From Salipaludibacillus sp047795645 (GTDB taxonomy: Bacteria; Bacillota; Bacilli; Bacillales; Salisediminibacteriaceae), in assembly GCF_047795645.1 (NCBI RefSeq), contig NZ_CP181045.1:2666001-2730000 (forward strand): a DNA stretch of 64,000 nt, written 5' to 3'. The notes under the pieces were generated by a model. That model searched no databases, had not been told where the DNA came from, and saw only the letters and a list, made by a program, of their open reading frames with translations. A program made the position numbers and the translations under genes. Positions 17,529 to 26,129 of the stretch are shown piece by piece. How positions within the stretch are numbered: the first letter of the stretch is position 1; every line of letters starts with the position of its first letter.

Positions 17529-17654
17529 AATATTTTATATTTATTGAAAGAATATTTAAACTCATCTAAAGAAAAGTTGATTACAGGACTTTTTTTAACT
17601 TGAAGAGAAAGTCTGATAAAAAATACCTCACAATCCTATTTTTACGATAAATAA

Positions 17655-17697
17655 AAAGAATCCATTTTGAACAAAGTTGTTCAAAATGAATTCTTTT
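17655..17697 (-). terminator. strong hairpin in a divergent gap
   Basis: Near-perfect stem: about 18 bp with one mismatch, core CATTTTGAACA / TGTTCAAAATG, on a tiny loop. On the minus strand it is followed by TTTTTATTT, like an intrinsic terminator, yet no minus-strand gene lies immediately upstream. It may end read-through from tmRNA or from a lost gene. Otherwise 17529-17931 is AT-rich with nothing further recognised. Confidence 0.6.
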
Positions 17698-17933
17698 CCA
17701 GCAAATTTAAGTTTCAATTTATAAAAAATATTGATTATTTTCTACCTTCGTTGTTCACTATTGTCAAGATTGTTGAAGATCATTTTTCTATAACAAAATA
17801 TCTTTGTACTGTGCAGTAATTGTTCAACAATGTTTTAAAAAAAATTCTCAAGATAGCAATCGAAAAAAAATCAAAAAACGTTTGATTTGATATAGTTAAT
17901 TAGTGCTTAATCAAAACTCAAGGAGGAATAATA

Positions 17934-18210
17934 ATGACTGTGAGACATACAAGCCTATTTATTGATGGACGGAAATGCAAAGGAAGCTATTCAGTTTTAT
18001 GAACAAGCAATCGATGCTAAAGTTCTTGAAATCATTTCATACGGAAAAATGCCGGAAATGCCTAATACTTTTACGGCTGAGCTGAAGAACCTTGTTGCAC
18101 ATGCAAAGGTACAAATTGGAAACACAGAACTTATGATTTCCGATAATCCAGATAGTTCGCCTATTCAAAAGGGAAAGTAGATTACACTTTGTATTACAAC
18201 GAACGATAGA
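17934..18210 (+). pseudogene. broken VOC (PhnB/YjdN-like) family gene
   Basis: AAGGAGG precedes an ATG, but the first frame (MTVRHTSLFIDG) stops after 22 codons. The family-like sequence continues in another frame from 17962 (DGNAKEAIQFYEQAIDAKV, then AHAKVQIGNTELMISDNPD). That frame meets TAG at 18178, and recognisable similarity resumes after the stop as ITLCITTNDR before ending near 18210. So the gene has a frameshift, an in-frame stop and a missing C-terminus (about 90 of about 145 residues remain). The flanking 18211-18290 is unrelated sequence containing a short hairpin. Confidence 0.8.
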
Positions 18211-18294
18211 CACTTGCCTTCCGCTAACAGTTCCTACTACCAAGCCTGTAGTGGACTTTCACCACCAAGTTGTTAGACATGCCGGGCACACCAC

Positions 18295-18329
18295 AAAAAT
18301 AAAAACCACCATAGCAATATGTATGGTGG
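18295..18329 (-). terminator. tmRNA terminator
   Basis: Minus-strand stem CCACCATA / TATGGTGG (18329-18322 and 18313-18306) with an 8-nt loop, followed by TTTTTATTTTT. Its 5' arm includes the tmRNA's encoded CCA end. Confidence 0.9.
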
Positions 18330-19034
18330 AGACGGTGGGACGTGTATTTCCATGCTTTCGTCATGGCACTGACTATATCTTGAACTTAATCGCTATGTCG
18401 TCTAGCTAATTAAGTCCCTTGGCGTATTATGTGAAATGTAGTTTTGCCAACATTCATTGGCTGATTTCACATCCTAGTACTACCTTGAAGGCAGTCTATA
18501 AGTCGATACACGGCTGGTGAATTGCTTCCCATACCGCTCGGCATTGCCATACTGTGTAAACGATGTCCAAACGAAGGGCTTTGCTGTCCTCGTTTTGACC
18601 ATTCATTATAATACAGGGTAGGTTTCACCGATAAAGCCAAGTTTTCACTTGTGTGTCACCACACAAGGCGACTATGTTACTAATCGAACCCACGTCCAGA
18701 GGCAACGCAACAGAAGCTTCTACGAGTGTAGTCGGTTTATTAGAATTTCGCCATCATTTCAGCCAACCAGACAGGCTTCTTTGAGGCTAACCTGATTAAT
18801 CTCTTCCTATTGTCCTCAGGTGGAGAACTCCAGGCGTATCCCACTGAGAGTGAGTCCCTGATCCTAACACATGGGCGATGTAGGGAGGAACCGCTTGCAG
18901 GGTTGTTACGCCGCTGCTAAAGCGAAATCGTTATCTTGTTTGCCAACTATAGGCGTTGGGCGTTTTATACGAGGACACCCAGCTCGACTCGCCACTAAAG
19001 CACGACCTACCCCTGTCGAATCCAGAACGTCCCC
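18324..19034 (-). ncRNA. ssrA: tmRNA (ssrA), split by a group I intron
   Basis: The 5' end GGGGACGTTCTGGATTCGACA (19034 down) and the 3' end CCGTCTCCACCA (to 18324) are classic tmRNA termini, and GGGGACG pairs with CGTCTCC as the acceptor stem. The tag frame at 18944-18906 encodes (A)GKQDNDFALAAA. The gene is 711 nt because the T-arm is interrupted: GGACGTGGGTTCGAT ends at 18683 and TCCCACC resumes at 18340. Joining the exons (18683-19034 and 18324-18340) gives a 369-nt RNA with a proper T-arm, GTGGG-TTCGATT-CCCAC. It rescues stalled ribosomes with SmpB, whose gene lies directly upstream. It has its own promoter at 19105-19132. Confidence 0.96.
18341..18682 (-). ncRNA. group I intron in the tmRNA T-loop
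   Basis: 342 nt. The 5' exon ends in U, the intron begins UAGUAAC and ends in G (ACACG), as group I introns require. An S-like element UUCAAGAUAUAGUC (about 18390) pairs with GACUUAUA (about 18494) to form P7 with the usual single bulge. No homing-endonuclease frame is present, so it is a minimal, presumably self-splicing intron. Its removal restores the exact T-arm consensus. Group I introns at this T-loop site are, to my knowledge, reported in some other Firmicutes; the P1 guide pairing could not be assigned by eye. Confidence 0.88.
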
Positions 19035-19104
19035 ATGTAAGTGAGAACGATAAGGGATAAATCTTATCGGTTGTTCATAAAACTTTTGTTTAACGACATC
19101 TATT

Positions 19105-19132
19105 AGTATAACATATGAGACTTACTAGTCAA
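19105..19132 (-). promoter_or_regulatory. sigma-A promoter of ssrA
   Basis: Minus-strand -35 TTGACT (19132-19127), 16-bp spacer, -10 TATACT (19110-19105), placed between the smpB stop and the tmRNA 5' end. It implies a precursor leader of about 60 nt that RNase P would remove. Confidence 0.75.
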
Positions 19133-19150
19133 ATGGTAAGCTTCCCCATT

Positions 19151-19618
19151 CTAACGACCTAAATTCACATCTTTCATTGCACGTTGAATTTCTCTATTTG
19201 CATCTTTTCGCTTCAAATCTTCACGCTTATCATGTTTCTTTTTCCCTTTACCAATACCAATTAGTACTTTTGCGACGCCATTTTTAATGTAAATCTTTAA
19301 CGGCACAATTGTGTATCCCTTTTGCTGGGTCAACCCGATAAGCTCGTTAATTTGCTTACGATGTAACAATAGTTTTCTCGCGCGAACAGGATCATGATTG
19401 TAACGGTTTCCTTGTTCATATGGACTAATGTGAAGATTAGACATCCACACTTCGCCTCCCGTTACTCTAGCAAACGAATCTTTTAGATTTACTCTTCGAT
19501 TTCGTATCGACTTAATTTCCGTTCCTGTTAAAACCATGCCTGCTTCAAATGTTTCTTCGACATGAAAGTCGTGTCTTGCTTTTTTATTTTGTGCGATCAG
19601 TTTTCCTTCAGCTGCCAT
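19151..19618 (-). CDS. smpB: SsrA-binding protein SmpB
   Basis: 155 residues from the ATG at 19618, preceded by GAAAGGATG; an upstream in-frame start at 19654 would add residues foreign to the family. It has the SmpB beta-barrel: GKLIAQNKKARHDF, ETFEAGMVLTGTEIKSIR, LHISPYEQGNRYNHDP, and a basic C-terminal tail (KGKKKHDKREDLKRKD...) that reads the empty mRNA channel. It delivers alanyl-tmRNA to stalled ribosomes. ssrA follows immediately. Upstream, 19655-19850 is noncoding with a short direct repeat, TAATATCAGCATA, at 19741 and 19783. Confidence 0.97.
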   Translation of the reverse strand: MAAEGKLIAQNKKARHDFHVEETFEAGMVLTGTEIKSIRNRRVNLKDSFARVTGGEVWMSNLHISPYEQGNRYNHDPVRARKLLLHRKQINELIGLTQQKGYTIVPLKIYIKNGVAKVLIGIGKGKKKHDKREDLKRKDANREIQRAMKDVNLGR

Positions 19619-19849
19619 GATTCCTGCATCCTTTCTGTCTTCCTCGTTGTGCAATTATACCAAAATTTGTGTGTGCCATCAATTTGTTTATCGTTAGTGG
19701 TTTATGGCCTCAGATTACAGGTTTCTGATGATAATTATTCTAATATCAGCATATAACTTCGGTTTTTGTGCAAAGAGCCTTGTAATATCAGCATAAAACC
19801 AGTATTTTCTGCATAAATCTGAATTACCAGCAGCATCCCACCCCATTAC

Positions 19850-19877
19850 AAAAGCTCATCCCACCAGGATGAGCTCA
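19850..19877 (-). terminator. rnr terminator
   Basis: Stem GAGCTCATCC / GGATGAGCTTT around a short GTGG-type loop, 20 nt beyond the rnr stop. The T-tract on the minus strand is short (TTTTG). Confidence 0.7.
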
Positions 19878-19897
19878 ACAATCATCAATATTGGTCG

Positions 19898-22219
19898 TTA
19901 TTTGTTCTTCTTTTTGCCTTTTTTACGTTTACCTTTTGGGGCTCCTTCATGAAATGGTTTTTTTCTGCCTTTTTTCTTAGCGTCATCTTTCTTTTTACCA
20001 GTAGATTTAGACTTATCGCCTAAGTTGATCCCTTTTTTACGGTTGCCACCTTCAATCACTCTTGGGGCATCGTTCCTACGCGCCTTCCGTGGTTTCATGC
20101 CGACGACTTCAAAATCAATAATTCTTTCCTCGACATTTACATTTGTAAGTTTAACATCGATTTCGTCACCGATCCGGAACACGTTCCCTGTGCGCTCCCC
20201 AATCATCGCATAACGCTTCTCGTCATAGTGATAGTAGTCATCTGTTAAATAGCTAACGTGCACTAAACCTTCAATCGTATTAGGCAATTCTACAAATAAA
20301 CCAAAGTTGGTTACTCCGCTAATGACCGCTTCGTATTCCTGACCAACTTTGTCCTCCATATACTGGACCTTTTTGACCTCATCTGTTTCACGTGAGGCTC
20401 CTTCTGCACGACGCTCCATTTCAGAAGAATGGCGGGTAATTTCAGGCAACTTGTCATTCCAACTTTCGATCGTTTTGTCGTCCGTTTTGCCATGAATTAA
20501 ATACGTGCGAATTAAGCGATGCACAATTAAATCTGGATAACGTCGAATTGGAGACGTAAAGTGCGTATAAAAGTCAGCAGATAAACCAAAGTGTCCGATA
20601 TTTTCCGGTTCATATTTCGCTTGCTTCATTGAACGAAGCATTACCGTACTAATCACCGCTTCTTCTGGCTCTCCTTTTACTTGCTCAAGCAATTCTTGTA
20701 AGGCCCGAGGATGAATCGTATTCGACTTCCCTTTCACGACGTAACCAAATGTCGTGATAAATTCAAGAAACTGATTTAATTTTTCTTCGTCTGGATCCTC
20801 ATGAATGCGATATACAAACGGAACTTTCATCCAATGGAAGTGCTCAGCGATCGTTTCGTTTGCTGCAAGCATAAATTCTTCAATTAATTTTTCGGCAACA
20901 CTGCGCTCTCGAATAACAATCTCTGTCGGCGTTCCTTCTTCATTTACGTTAACCCCTGCTTCTTTGAAGTCAAAATCAATCGCACCTCGTGAGAAACGTT
21001 TTTTTCGTAAAATTGCAGCCAAGTCTTCCATGTTTTTGAAAAATGGAATCAAGTACTCATAGCGATCCATTACTTCTTGATCTTCTTCTAACAATATTTT
21101 TCGTACATCGGTATACGTCATTCGCTCATTTGTTTTAATAACACTCTCGTAAATATCATGATTCACAACTTCACCTTGAGGAGAAATTTCCATGTCACAA
21201 GAAAGTGTTAGACGATCTACTTGCGGATTCAGTGAGCAAATTCCATTTGATAAACGGTGCGGAATCATCGGAATAACTCGATCAACTAAATAACAGCTTG
21301 TTGCACGATCTGCCGCTTCCTTATCAATTGCTGAGCCTTCCTTGACGTAATGCGTCACATCAGCAATATGAACAGCTAATAAGTAGTTACCATTTTCAAG
21401 CTTCTTCACTTGAACAGCATCATCCAAATCTTTCGCATCAGCACCGTCAATCGTTACGATCGTTTCATCTCGCAAATCACGTCGGCCTTCGATCTCTTCA
21501 GGCGATATCTCATCTGGAACTTGATTAGCATGTTCAACAGCTTCCTCAGGAAATTCTCCAGGTAATCCGTGTTTATGAATAATGGAGAGAATGTCGACAC
21601 CAGGATCATTTTTATGTCCCAGTATTTTAGTCACATGACCTTCTGCGCTCATTCTATCTTCAGGATATTTAGTTATTTCAACTAGAACTTTATGGCCATC
21701 AACTGCACCTAACTCTTGATTTTTCGGGATAAAAATATCTGTTGGAATTCGTTTATCATCAGAAATGACAAACCCATAATGCTTATCGTCTGAATATGTT
21801 CCAACCGTTTGCGTCACTCCACGCTGAAGAATCCGAATAATCGTGCCTTCTGGGCGTGAGCCACTCGTATTTGTTTGCATGCGCACAAGTACTAAATCTT
21901 TGTTCATAGCGCTATTCATTTCTGCACCGGGAATAAAGATGTCATCCATCCCTTCTTCCGTTTTCACGAACGCAAAGCCTTTAGGATGCATGATCACCTC
22001 ACCGCGAATCAAATCCATTTTTTCTGGAAGTCCATAACGATTTGTCCGTGTTTGGACGATATCTCCGTTTTCTTCTAATTCATTTAGCAATTTTACAAAA
22101 GCTTTAAATTGACTGGAATCCTCGAGGCCAAACGCTTCTTCCATTTCTTTAATGGATAACGGCTTGTCCACTTCGTGCTTCATATGATGGAGGATTCCTT
22201 CCTTTGTCTGTTCTTTCAT
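19898..22219 (-). CDS. rnr: ribonuclease R
   Basis: 773 residues. Order: N-terminal helix-turn-helix/CSD region, cold-shock domains, the RNB catalytic domain with TIDGADAKDLDDAV (clustered Mg-binding aspartates, about residue 260) and ADFYTHFTSPIRRYPDL, then an S1 RNA-binding domain at about 630-710 (GQEYEAVISGVTNFGLFVEL), and a highly basic lysine-rich tail. It is a processive 3'-5' exoribonuclease that degrades structured RNA and, with SmpB/tmRNA, non-stop mRNAs. The est-rnr-smpB-ssrA order matches B. subtilis. GAAAGGAG precedes the ATG. Confidence 0.97.
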   Translation of the reverse strand: MKEQTKEGILHHMKHEVDKPLSIKEMEEAFGLEDSSQFKAFVKLLNELEENGDIVQTRTNRYGLPEKMDLIRGEVIMHPKGFAFVKTEEGMDDIFIPGAEMNSAMNKDLVLVRMQTNTSGSRPEGTIIRILQRGVTQTVGTYSDDKHYGFVISDDKRIPTDIFIPKNQELGAVDGHKVLVEITKYPEDRMSAEGHVTKILGHKNDPGVDILSIIHKHGLPGEFPEEAVEHANQVPDEISPEEIEGRRDLRDETIVTIDGADAKDLDDAVQVKKLENGNYLLAVHIADVTHYVKEGSAIDKEAADRATSCYLVDRVIPMIPHRLSNGICSLNPQVDRLTLSCDMEISPQGEVVNHDIYESVIKTNERMTYTDVRKILLEEDQEVMDRYEYLIPFFKNMEDLAAILRKKRFSRGAIDFDFKEAGVNVNEEGTPTEIVIRERSVAEKLIEEFMLAANETIAEHFHWMKVPFVYRIHEDPDEEKLNQFLEFITTFGYVVKGKSNTIHPRALQELLEQVKGEPEEAVISTVMLRSMKQAKYEPENIGHFGLSADFYTHFTSPIRRYPDLIVHRLIRTYLIHGKTDDKTIESWNDKLPEITRHSSEMERRAEGASRETDEVKKVQYMEDKVGQEYEAVISGVTNFGLFVELPNTIEGLVHVSYLTDDYYHYDEKRYAMIGERTGNVFRIGDEIDVKLTNVNVEERIIDFEVVGMKPRKARRNDAPRVIEGGNRKKGINLGDKSKSTGKKKDDAKKKGRKKPFHEGAPKGKRKKGKKKNK

Positions 22220-22285
22220 TGTTTATATCTCCTTTCAATGTGAATCTTCATCACACGAAAAAATGTCTACACGAACTGAATATAA

Positions 22286-23038
22286 TTAATTTTCCTTCCA
22301 ATCCAATTCTTCTAAAAAAGCATACACATCTTCATGTAATTGATCCCGCTCTTTATCTAATGTTATCACGTGACCTGACTCTTCAAACCATTTTAGCTTC
22401 TTATGATCACTTTCGACCTCGTCATGAATCATATTCGCACTATCCGTATTAATCATTTGATCTTGACGAGCTTGTACGACAAATGTAGGTGTATAAATCA
22501 TGTCTAGATTTTTGCGTACTTCTTCGTTAAGTTCTTGCAAAGCTGTTAATGTTGTCATCGGTGTTTCTTTGAAGCGATCCATTTCTTGTTCTATAGTATC
22601 TTCGTCTTTACCTTCCCACTTCTTGTATTTTTTCGCGTAAGCAAGCACACCCTGATACATGATTTCTTCACTTTTTATATGCATTGGAGCACACATAGGG
22701 ATTATTCCCTTTACAGGTAATGTGTACCCTAGTTTTAAAGAAAATACCCCACCTAGCGATAATCCAGCGACAGCGATTTCGTCGTGACCCATTTCTTTTA
22801 AATGATGGTAGCCTTCTAAGACGTCTTTCCACCAATCATCAGGGCCTGTGTGAACTAATTCTTCAGGTGGGACACCATGCCCTTTCATATGAGGCGCGTG
22901 CGATGTATAACCTCTTTTTTCTAAATAACGGCCTAACATGCGGACGTCCGCTGAATTTCCAGTGAACCCGTGAAGAAGAAGAACAGCGCGTTCTCCTGCT
23001 TCGAATGTAAATGGTTTCGGTTGTGCAACTTTCATCAT
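22286..23038 (-). CDS. est: carboxylesterase (Est30/YvaK type)
   Basis: 250 residues from the ATG at 23038, eight bases after GGAAG, giving the MMKV start shared with the Geobacillus Est30 family. Alpha/beta hydrolase fold with LLHGFTGNSADVRMLGRYL near the oxyanion hole, nucleophile S94 in GLSLGG, D193 in ARQDQMIN and H223 in SGHVITLD, the same positions as in Est30. It hydrolyses short-chain carboxyl esters in the cytoplasm. A second, distinct alpha/beta hydrolase gene lies immediately upstream, and rnr follows 66 nt downstream. Confidence 0.93.
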   Translation of the reverse strand: MMKVAQPKPFTFEAGERAVLLLHGFTGNSADVRMLGRYLEKRGYTSHAPHMKGHGVPPEELVHTGPDDWWKDVLEGYHHLKEMGHDEIAVAGLSLGGVFSLKLGYTLPVKGIIPMCAPMHIKSEEIMYQGVLAYAKKYKKWEGKDEDTIEQEMDRFKETPMTTLTALQELNEEVRKNLDMIYTPTFVVQARQDQMINTDSANMIHDEVESDHKKLKWFEESGHVITLDKERDQLHEDVYAFLEELDWKEN

Positions 23039-23098
23039 CTTCAAATCTTCCTTTCATTCCAGTCAGACAATGTCTACTTTTCATCATATTCAGAAGAG

Positions 23099-23815
23099 CT
23101 ACTTCTGCATTTCCACAATTTCCTTCGTTGTTTTTGCAAAAAATTCATCTATCTCATGTAATAGTTGTTCTTTTTCTTCACCAAACCAAATATAATGTTT
23201 CGCTTCTGGGAAAAAATAAATTTCTTTCTCATCGGATTGAATACGTTCATAAATATAATCTGCACTTTTTTTAGGTACAAGACCATCACTTTCACCTTGA
23301 ACAATCAACGTTGGTACCGTGACTTGATCTAAATGAGGTCGAAGTTTTTTAACCATCCGTGCAAACTCAATTGTTGCAGACATTGGTGTTTGCTTAATTT
23401 TTTCGCGATAAAATTGGTAATACTCATCATTTTCCAACTCGCCTTGAATCCCTTCAATAAACCACTCTTTTACATCCTGAATGATCTGTTTCGGATTAAT
23501 ATAGTAAGTGGCAGAACTAATTAGTACCAACCTATCAACCGGATACTGAGAGGATAAATAGCTAGCAATCACTCCACCCATTGAAAAGCCAATAACATAA
23601 ACTTTTTCACACCGCTCTAACAACTCTTCTAATGCAACTTTAGCCTTGTAAAGCCAATGCTTATAAGTAACCGATTTTAACCCTTTTCTCGTACCATCGT
23701 GGCCTGGTAATTCTGGACAATAAACGAGCCAATTCTTTTTCTTAAAGTGATATTCAATATCTTCAACCTCTTGAGGCGTCCCAGCAAAACCATGGATAAT
23801 TAGGCATCCAATCAT
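23099..23815 (-). CDS. alpha/beta hydrolase (second esterase-like gene)
   Basis: 238 residues from the ATG at 23815, eight bases after AGGAG; in-frame starts a few bases earlier are possible. Compact hydrolase fold: CLIIHGFAGTPQEVEDI, nucleophile S78 in VIGFSMGG, acid in VQGESDGLVP, histidine in EAKHYIWF. It resembles the neighbouring Est gene in layout but only loosely in sequence, so it may be an old duplicate with another ester or lipid substrate. 60 nt separate it from est, and no terminator lies between them. Confidence 0.85.
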   Translation of the reverse strand: MIGCLIIHGFAGTPQEVEDIEYHFKKKNWLVYCPELPGHDGTRKGLKSVTYKHWLYKAKVALEELLERCEKVYVIGFSMGGVIASYLSSQYPVDRLVLISSATYYINPKQIIQDVKEWFIEGIQGELENDEYYQFYREKIKQTPMSATIEFARMVKKLRPHLDQVTVPTLIVQGESDGLVPKKSADYIYERIQSDEKEIYFFPEAKHYIWFGEEKEQLLHEIDEFFAKTTKEIVEMQK

Positions 23816-23972
23816 GTTCATCACTCCTAGTCTTTACACTTTTAACTGAGTTGTAAGATTCCATGCTATCTTATTCTATGTAAATACGTAGCATTTCGTG
23901 AAATTTCGCATTCGTTCTAGAAAGATCCTATTAACTGTATTCCCATTTCAGAAAGAAAATAATCTAACTTTA

Positions 23973-24002
23973 AAAGCAGCAGACTAAGTTAGTCTGCTGC
24001 TT
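23973..24002 (-). terminator. secG terminator
   Basis: Perfect 12-bp stem AAGCAGCAGACT / AGTCTGCTGCTT with a 5-nt loop (23974-24002), followed on the minus strand by TTTAAAG. It lies 12 nt after the secG stop. Confidence 0.85.
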
Positions 24003-24014
24003 GGAATATCGTAT

Positions 24015-24245
24015 TTACATGAAAAAAGCAACAAGTAACGTTAACAAGAAAAACAATGTTCCTAGTACAACTGTAGCTCTTACTAATACAGCTTCTAAAC
24101 CTCTTGCCTTTTGCTTTCCTACTAACTGTTCAGCACCACCGGAAATCGCACCGGATAACCCTGCACTTTTTCCCGATTGCAATAATACGGCCGCAATTAA
24201 TAAAATTGATACAATGACTAGCAAAATGGATGCAACTGCTTCCAT
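24015..24245 (-). CDS. secG: preprotein translocase subunit SecG
   Basis: 76 residues from the ATG at 24245, which has GGAGGTGG upstream; the longer frame to 24263 includes the ribosome site. Two membrane helices (about 3-23 and 50-74) flank a loop with LLQSGKSAGLSGAISGGAEQL, the SecG hallmark. It assists SecYE-dependent protein export. It sits between eno and the esterase/rnr genes, as in B. subtilis. Confidence 0.95.
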   Translation of the reverse strand: MEAVASILLVIVSILLIAAVLLQSGKSAGLSGAISGGAEQLVGKQKARGLEAVLVRATVVLGTLFFLLTLLVAFFM

Positions 24246-24454
24246 ATACTCCACCTCCAACAAATAAACCTTCTAAGAATATATCATGAAATAAGACAAG
24301 ACGCAAGATGTCAATCAAGGATTAATTGAAGCTTTCCGGAAGAAGTTTTCGGAATTTGTCTCTCATGTGCTGGAGTTTTCTGAACTTGATTTTATTATGC
24401 ACAAAAAAAGAGGGGGGGTTGTGCCTGAGAGCGGATCCGAAGAGAAGGGGCACT

Positions 24455-24645
24455 AGCAGGAGCGTCTTGTGACCTAAAGCGAGCTGATTCAAGAAAGAAG
24501 GAGCACAAGCTGGGGAATCTTGTGACCCTAAGCGAGATGATTCAGGAAAGAAGCAAAAGACGTTCCCTCTTGTGCTGTATCTTTTCAATCCTCGCTTCCT
24601 TAATACACAAGACCCCCTCTCTTCTGCTGTATCTTTTCTACCCTT
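24455..24645. repeat. second 53-bp tandem repeat array (degenerate)
   Basis: CTTGTG recurs at 24466, 24519 and 24569 (53 and 50 bp apart). TGCTGTATCTTTTC recurs at 24573 and 24625. Units again contain CACAAG/CTTGTG arms and ACCCTAAGCGAG-type sequence, so this is the same family as the array at 2548-2772. It fills most of the 24246-24698 gap between secG and eno, where no gene is recognised. Confidence 0.75.
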
Positions 24646-24698
24646 CCTTTATTCATGCAAAACTAGACTCCTACCGTTGCACAATCCCCCCCAACAAA

Positions 24699-24742
24699 CA
24701 AAAAAGAGACTGTCACCAAAATGCATTTTGGGACAGCCTCTT
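24699..24742 (-). terminator. eno terminator
   Basis: Long imperfect stem (AGAGACTGTCACCAAAATG against CATTTTGGGACAGCCTCTT) next to the eno stop, with TTTTTTG following on the minus strand. Confidence 0.85.
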
Positions 24743-24756
24743 ACTAGGTAACACGC

Positions 24757-26040
24757 TTATTTGTTTAAGTTATAAAAAGCACTTTTTCCAGCATATTGAC
24801 CGATGAACTGAAGCTCATCTTCAATACGTAAAAGCTGGTTGTACTTCGCTACGCGGTCTGTACGAGAAGGAGCACCCGTTTTGATTTGTCCTGCGTTTGT
24901 TGCAACTGCAATATCAGCAATCGTACTGTCCTCAGTTTCACCTGAACGGTGAGAAATGACATTTGTATAACCAGCGCGCTTAGCCATTTCAATTGCATCA
25001 AACGTTTCAGAAAGTGTTCCAATCTGGTTCACTTTAATCAATATTGAGTTACCAATGCCTTCTTTGATTCCACGAGATAATTTGTCAGTGTTTGTTACAA
25101 ATAAGTCGTCACCAACCAATTGAACCCTATCACCAAGACGCTCTGTTAAAAGTTTGAACCCTTCCCAGTCGTTTTCGTCAAGGCCATCTTCAATGGAGAT
25201 AATTGGGTACTTGTCACAAAGCTCAACGTAGAAATCAACCATTTCTGCAGATGTCTTCACAACGCCTTCACCTTTTAGATGGTACTTACCATCTTCGAAA
25301 ATCTCAGATGCTGCAACGTCCATCGCTAACTGAACTTGTTCTCCTGGCTTGTAACCAGCTTTTTCAATTGCTTCAATGATTGTTGAAAGAGCTTCTTCAT
25401 TTGATGCTAAGTTCGGGGCGAAACCACCTTCGTCACCAACAGAAGTATTATAGCCTTTTGAGCTAAGTACTTTTTTAAGATTGTGGAAAATTTCAGCTCC
25501 CATTTGAAGTGCTTGAGTGAAACTTTCAGCACCAACAGGCATAACCATAAATTCTTGAATATCTACATTGTTATCAGCGTGCTCTCCACCATTCAAGATG
25601 TTCATCATTGGTGTTGGAAGAGTTTTTGCACTGAATCCACCAAGGTACACGTAAAGTGGAAGACCTAGTGATTCAGCTGCTGCACGAGCTGTTGCCATCG
25701 AAACACCTAGAATCGCGTTAGCACCTAATTTTGCTTTGTTCGGTGTTCCATCAAGCTCGATCATTAATTGGTCAATTCCAAGTTGATCCAATGCATCGAA
25801 ACCGATTAGTTCTGGTGCAATGACGTCATTAACGTTTGCAACTGCTTTAGTAACCCCTTTACCCATCCAAGCATCGCCGCCGTCGCGAAGTTCTACTGCT
25901 TCGTATTCACCAGTAGATGCACCACTTGGTACTATTGCTCGTCCAAACGCGCCGCTTTCTACGTGAACTTCTACTTCAACGGTTGGATTTCCGCGTGAAT
26001 CTAATACTTGACGTGCATAAACATCTGTAATTAATGTCAT
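24757..26040 (-). CDS. eno: enolase
   Basis: 427 residues, full length. It converts 2-phosphoglycerate to phosphoenolpyruvate and is a partner in the RNA degradosome-like complex of Bacillus. Visible features: DSRGNPTVEVEV, SGASTGEYEAVELRD with the mobile loop, GDEGGFAPNL, the signature ILIKVNQIGTLSETF (about 335), and SHRSGETED with catalytic residues. GAGGAG precedes the ATG. Last gene of the gapA-pgk-tpiA-gpmI-eno glycolytic operon, with a strong terminator directly after it. Confidence 0.99.
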   Translation of the reverse strand: MTLITDVYARQVLDSRGNPTVEVEVHVESGAFGRAIVPSGASTGEYEAVELRDGGDAWMGKGVTKAVANVNDVIAPELIGFDALDQLGIDQLMIELDGTPNKAKLGANAILGVSMATARAAAESLGLPLYVYLGGFSAKTLPTPMMNILNGGEHADNNVDIQEFMVMPVGAESFTQALQMGAEIFHNLKKVLSSKGYNTSVGDEGGFAPNLASNEEALSTIIEAIEKAGYKPGEQVQLAMDVAASEIFEDGKYHLKGEGVVKTSAEMVDFYVELCDKYPIISIEDGLDENDWEGFKLLTERLGDRVQLVGDDLFVTNTDKLSRGIKEGIGNSILIKVNQIGTLSETFDAIEMAKRAGYTNVISHRSGETEDSTIADIAVATNAGQIKTGAPSRTDRVAKYNQLLRIEDELQFIGQYAGKSAFYNLNK

Positions 26041-26129
26041 AATCTAAACACTCCTCGGTTTTTTTAAAAAAATTGATTATTTGGCAAGTTCTTATGTCGA
26101 CTTACCTATTTCACACTACATTCCTATTA

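Noticed and set aside
17962..18180. 72-codon frame read as an intact VOC-family gene
   Set aside because: It lacks the true start (out of frame upstream, with the ribosome site) and the C-terminal half; similarity continues after its stop. Called a pseudogene.
18211..18290. Extra tail LPSANSSYYQACSGLSPP read on from the VOC frame
   Set aside because: It is unlike the VOC family and starts exactly where similarity ends; more likely foreign flanking DNA than protein sequence.
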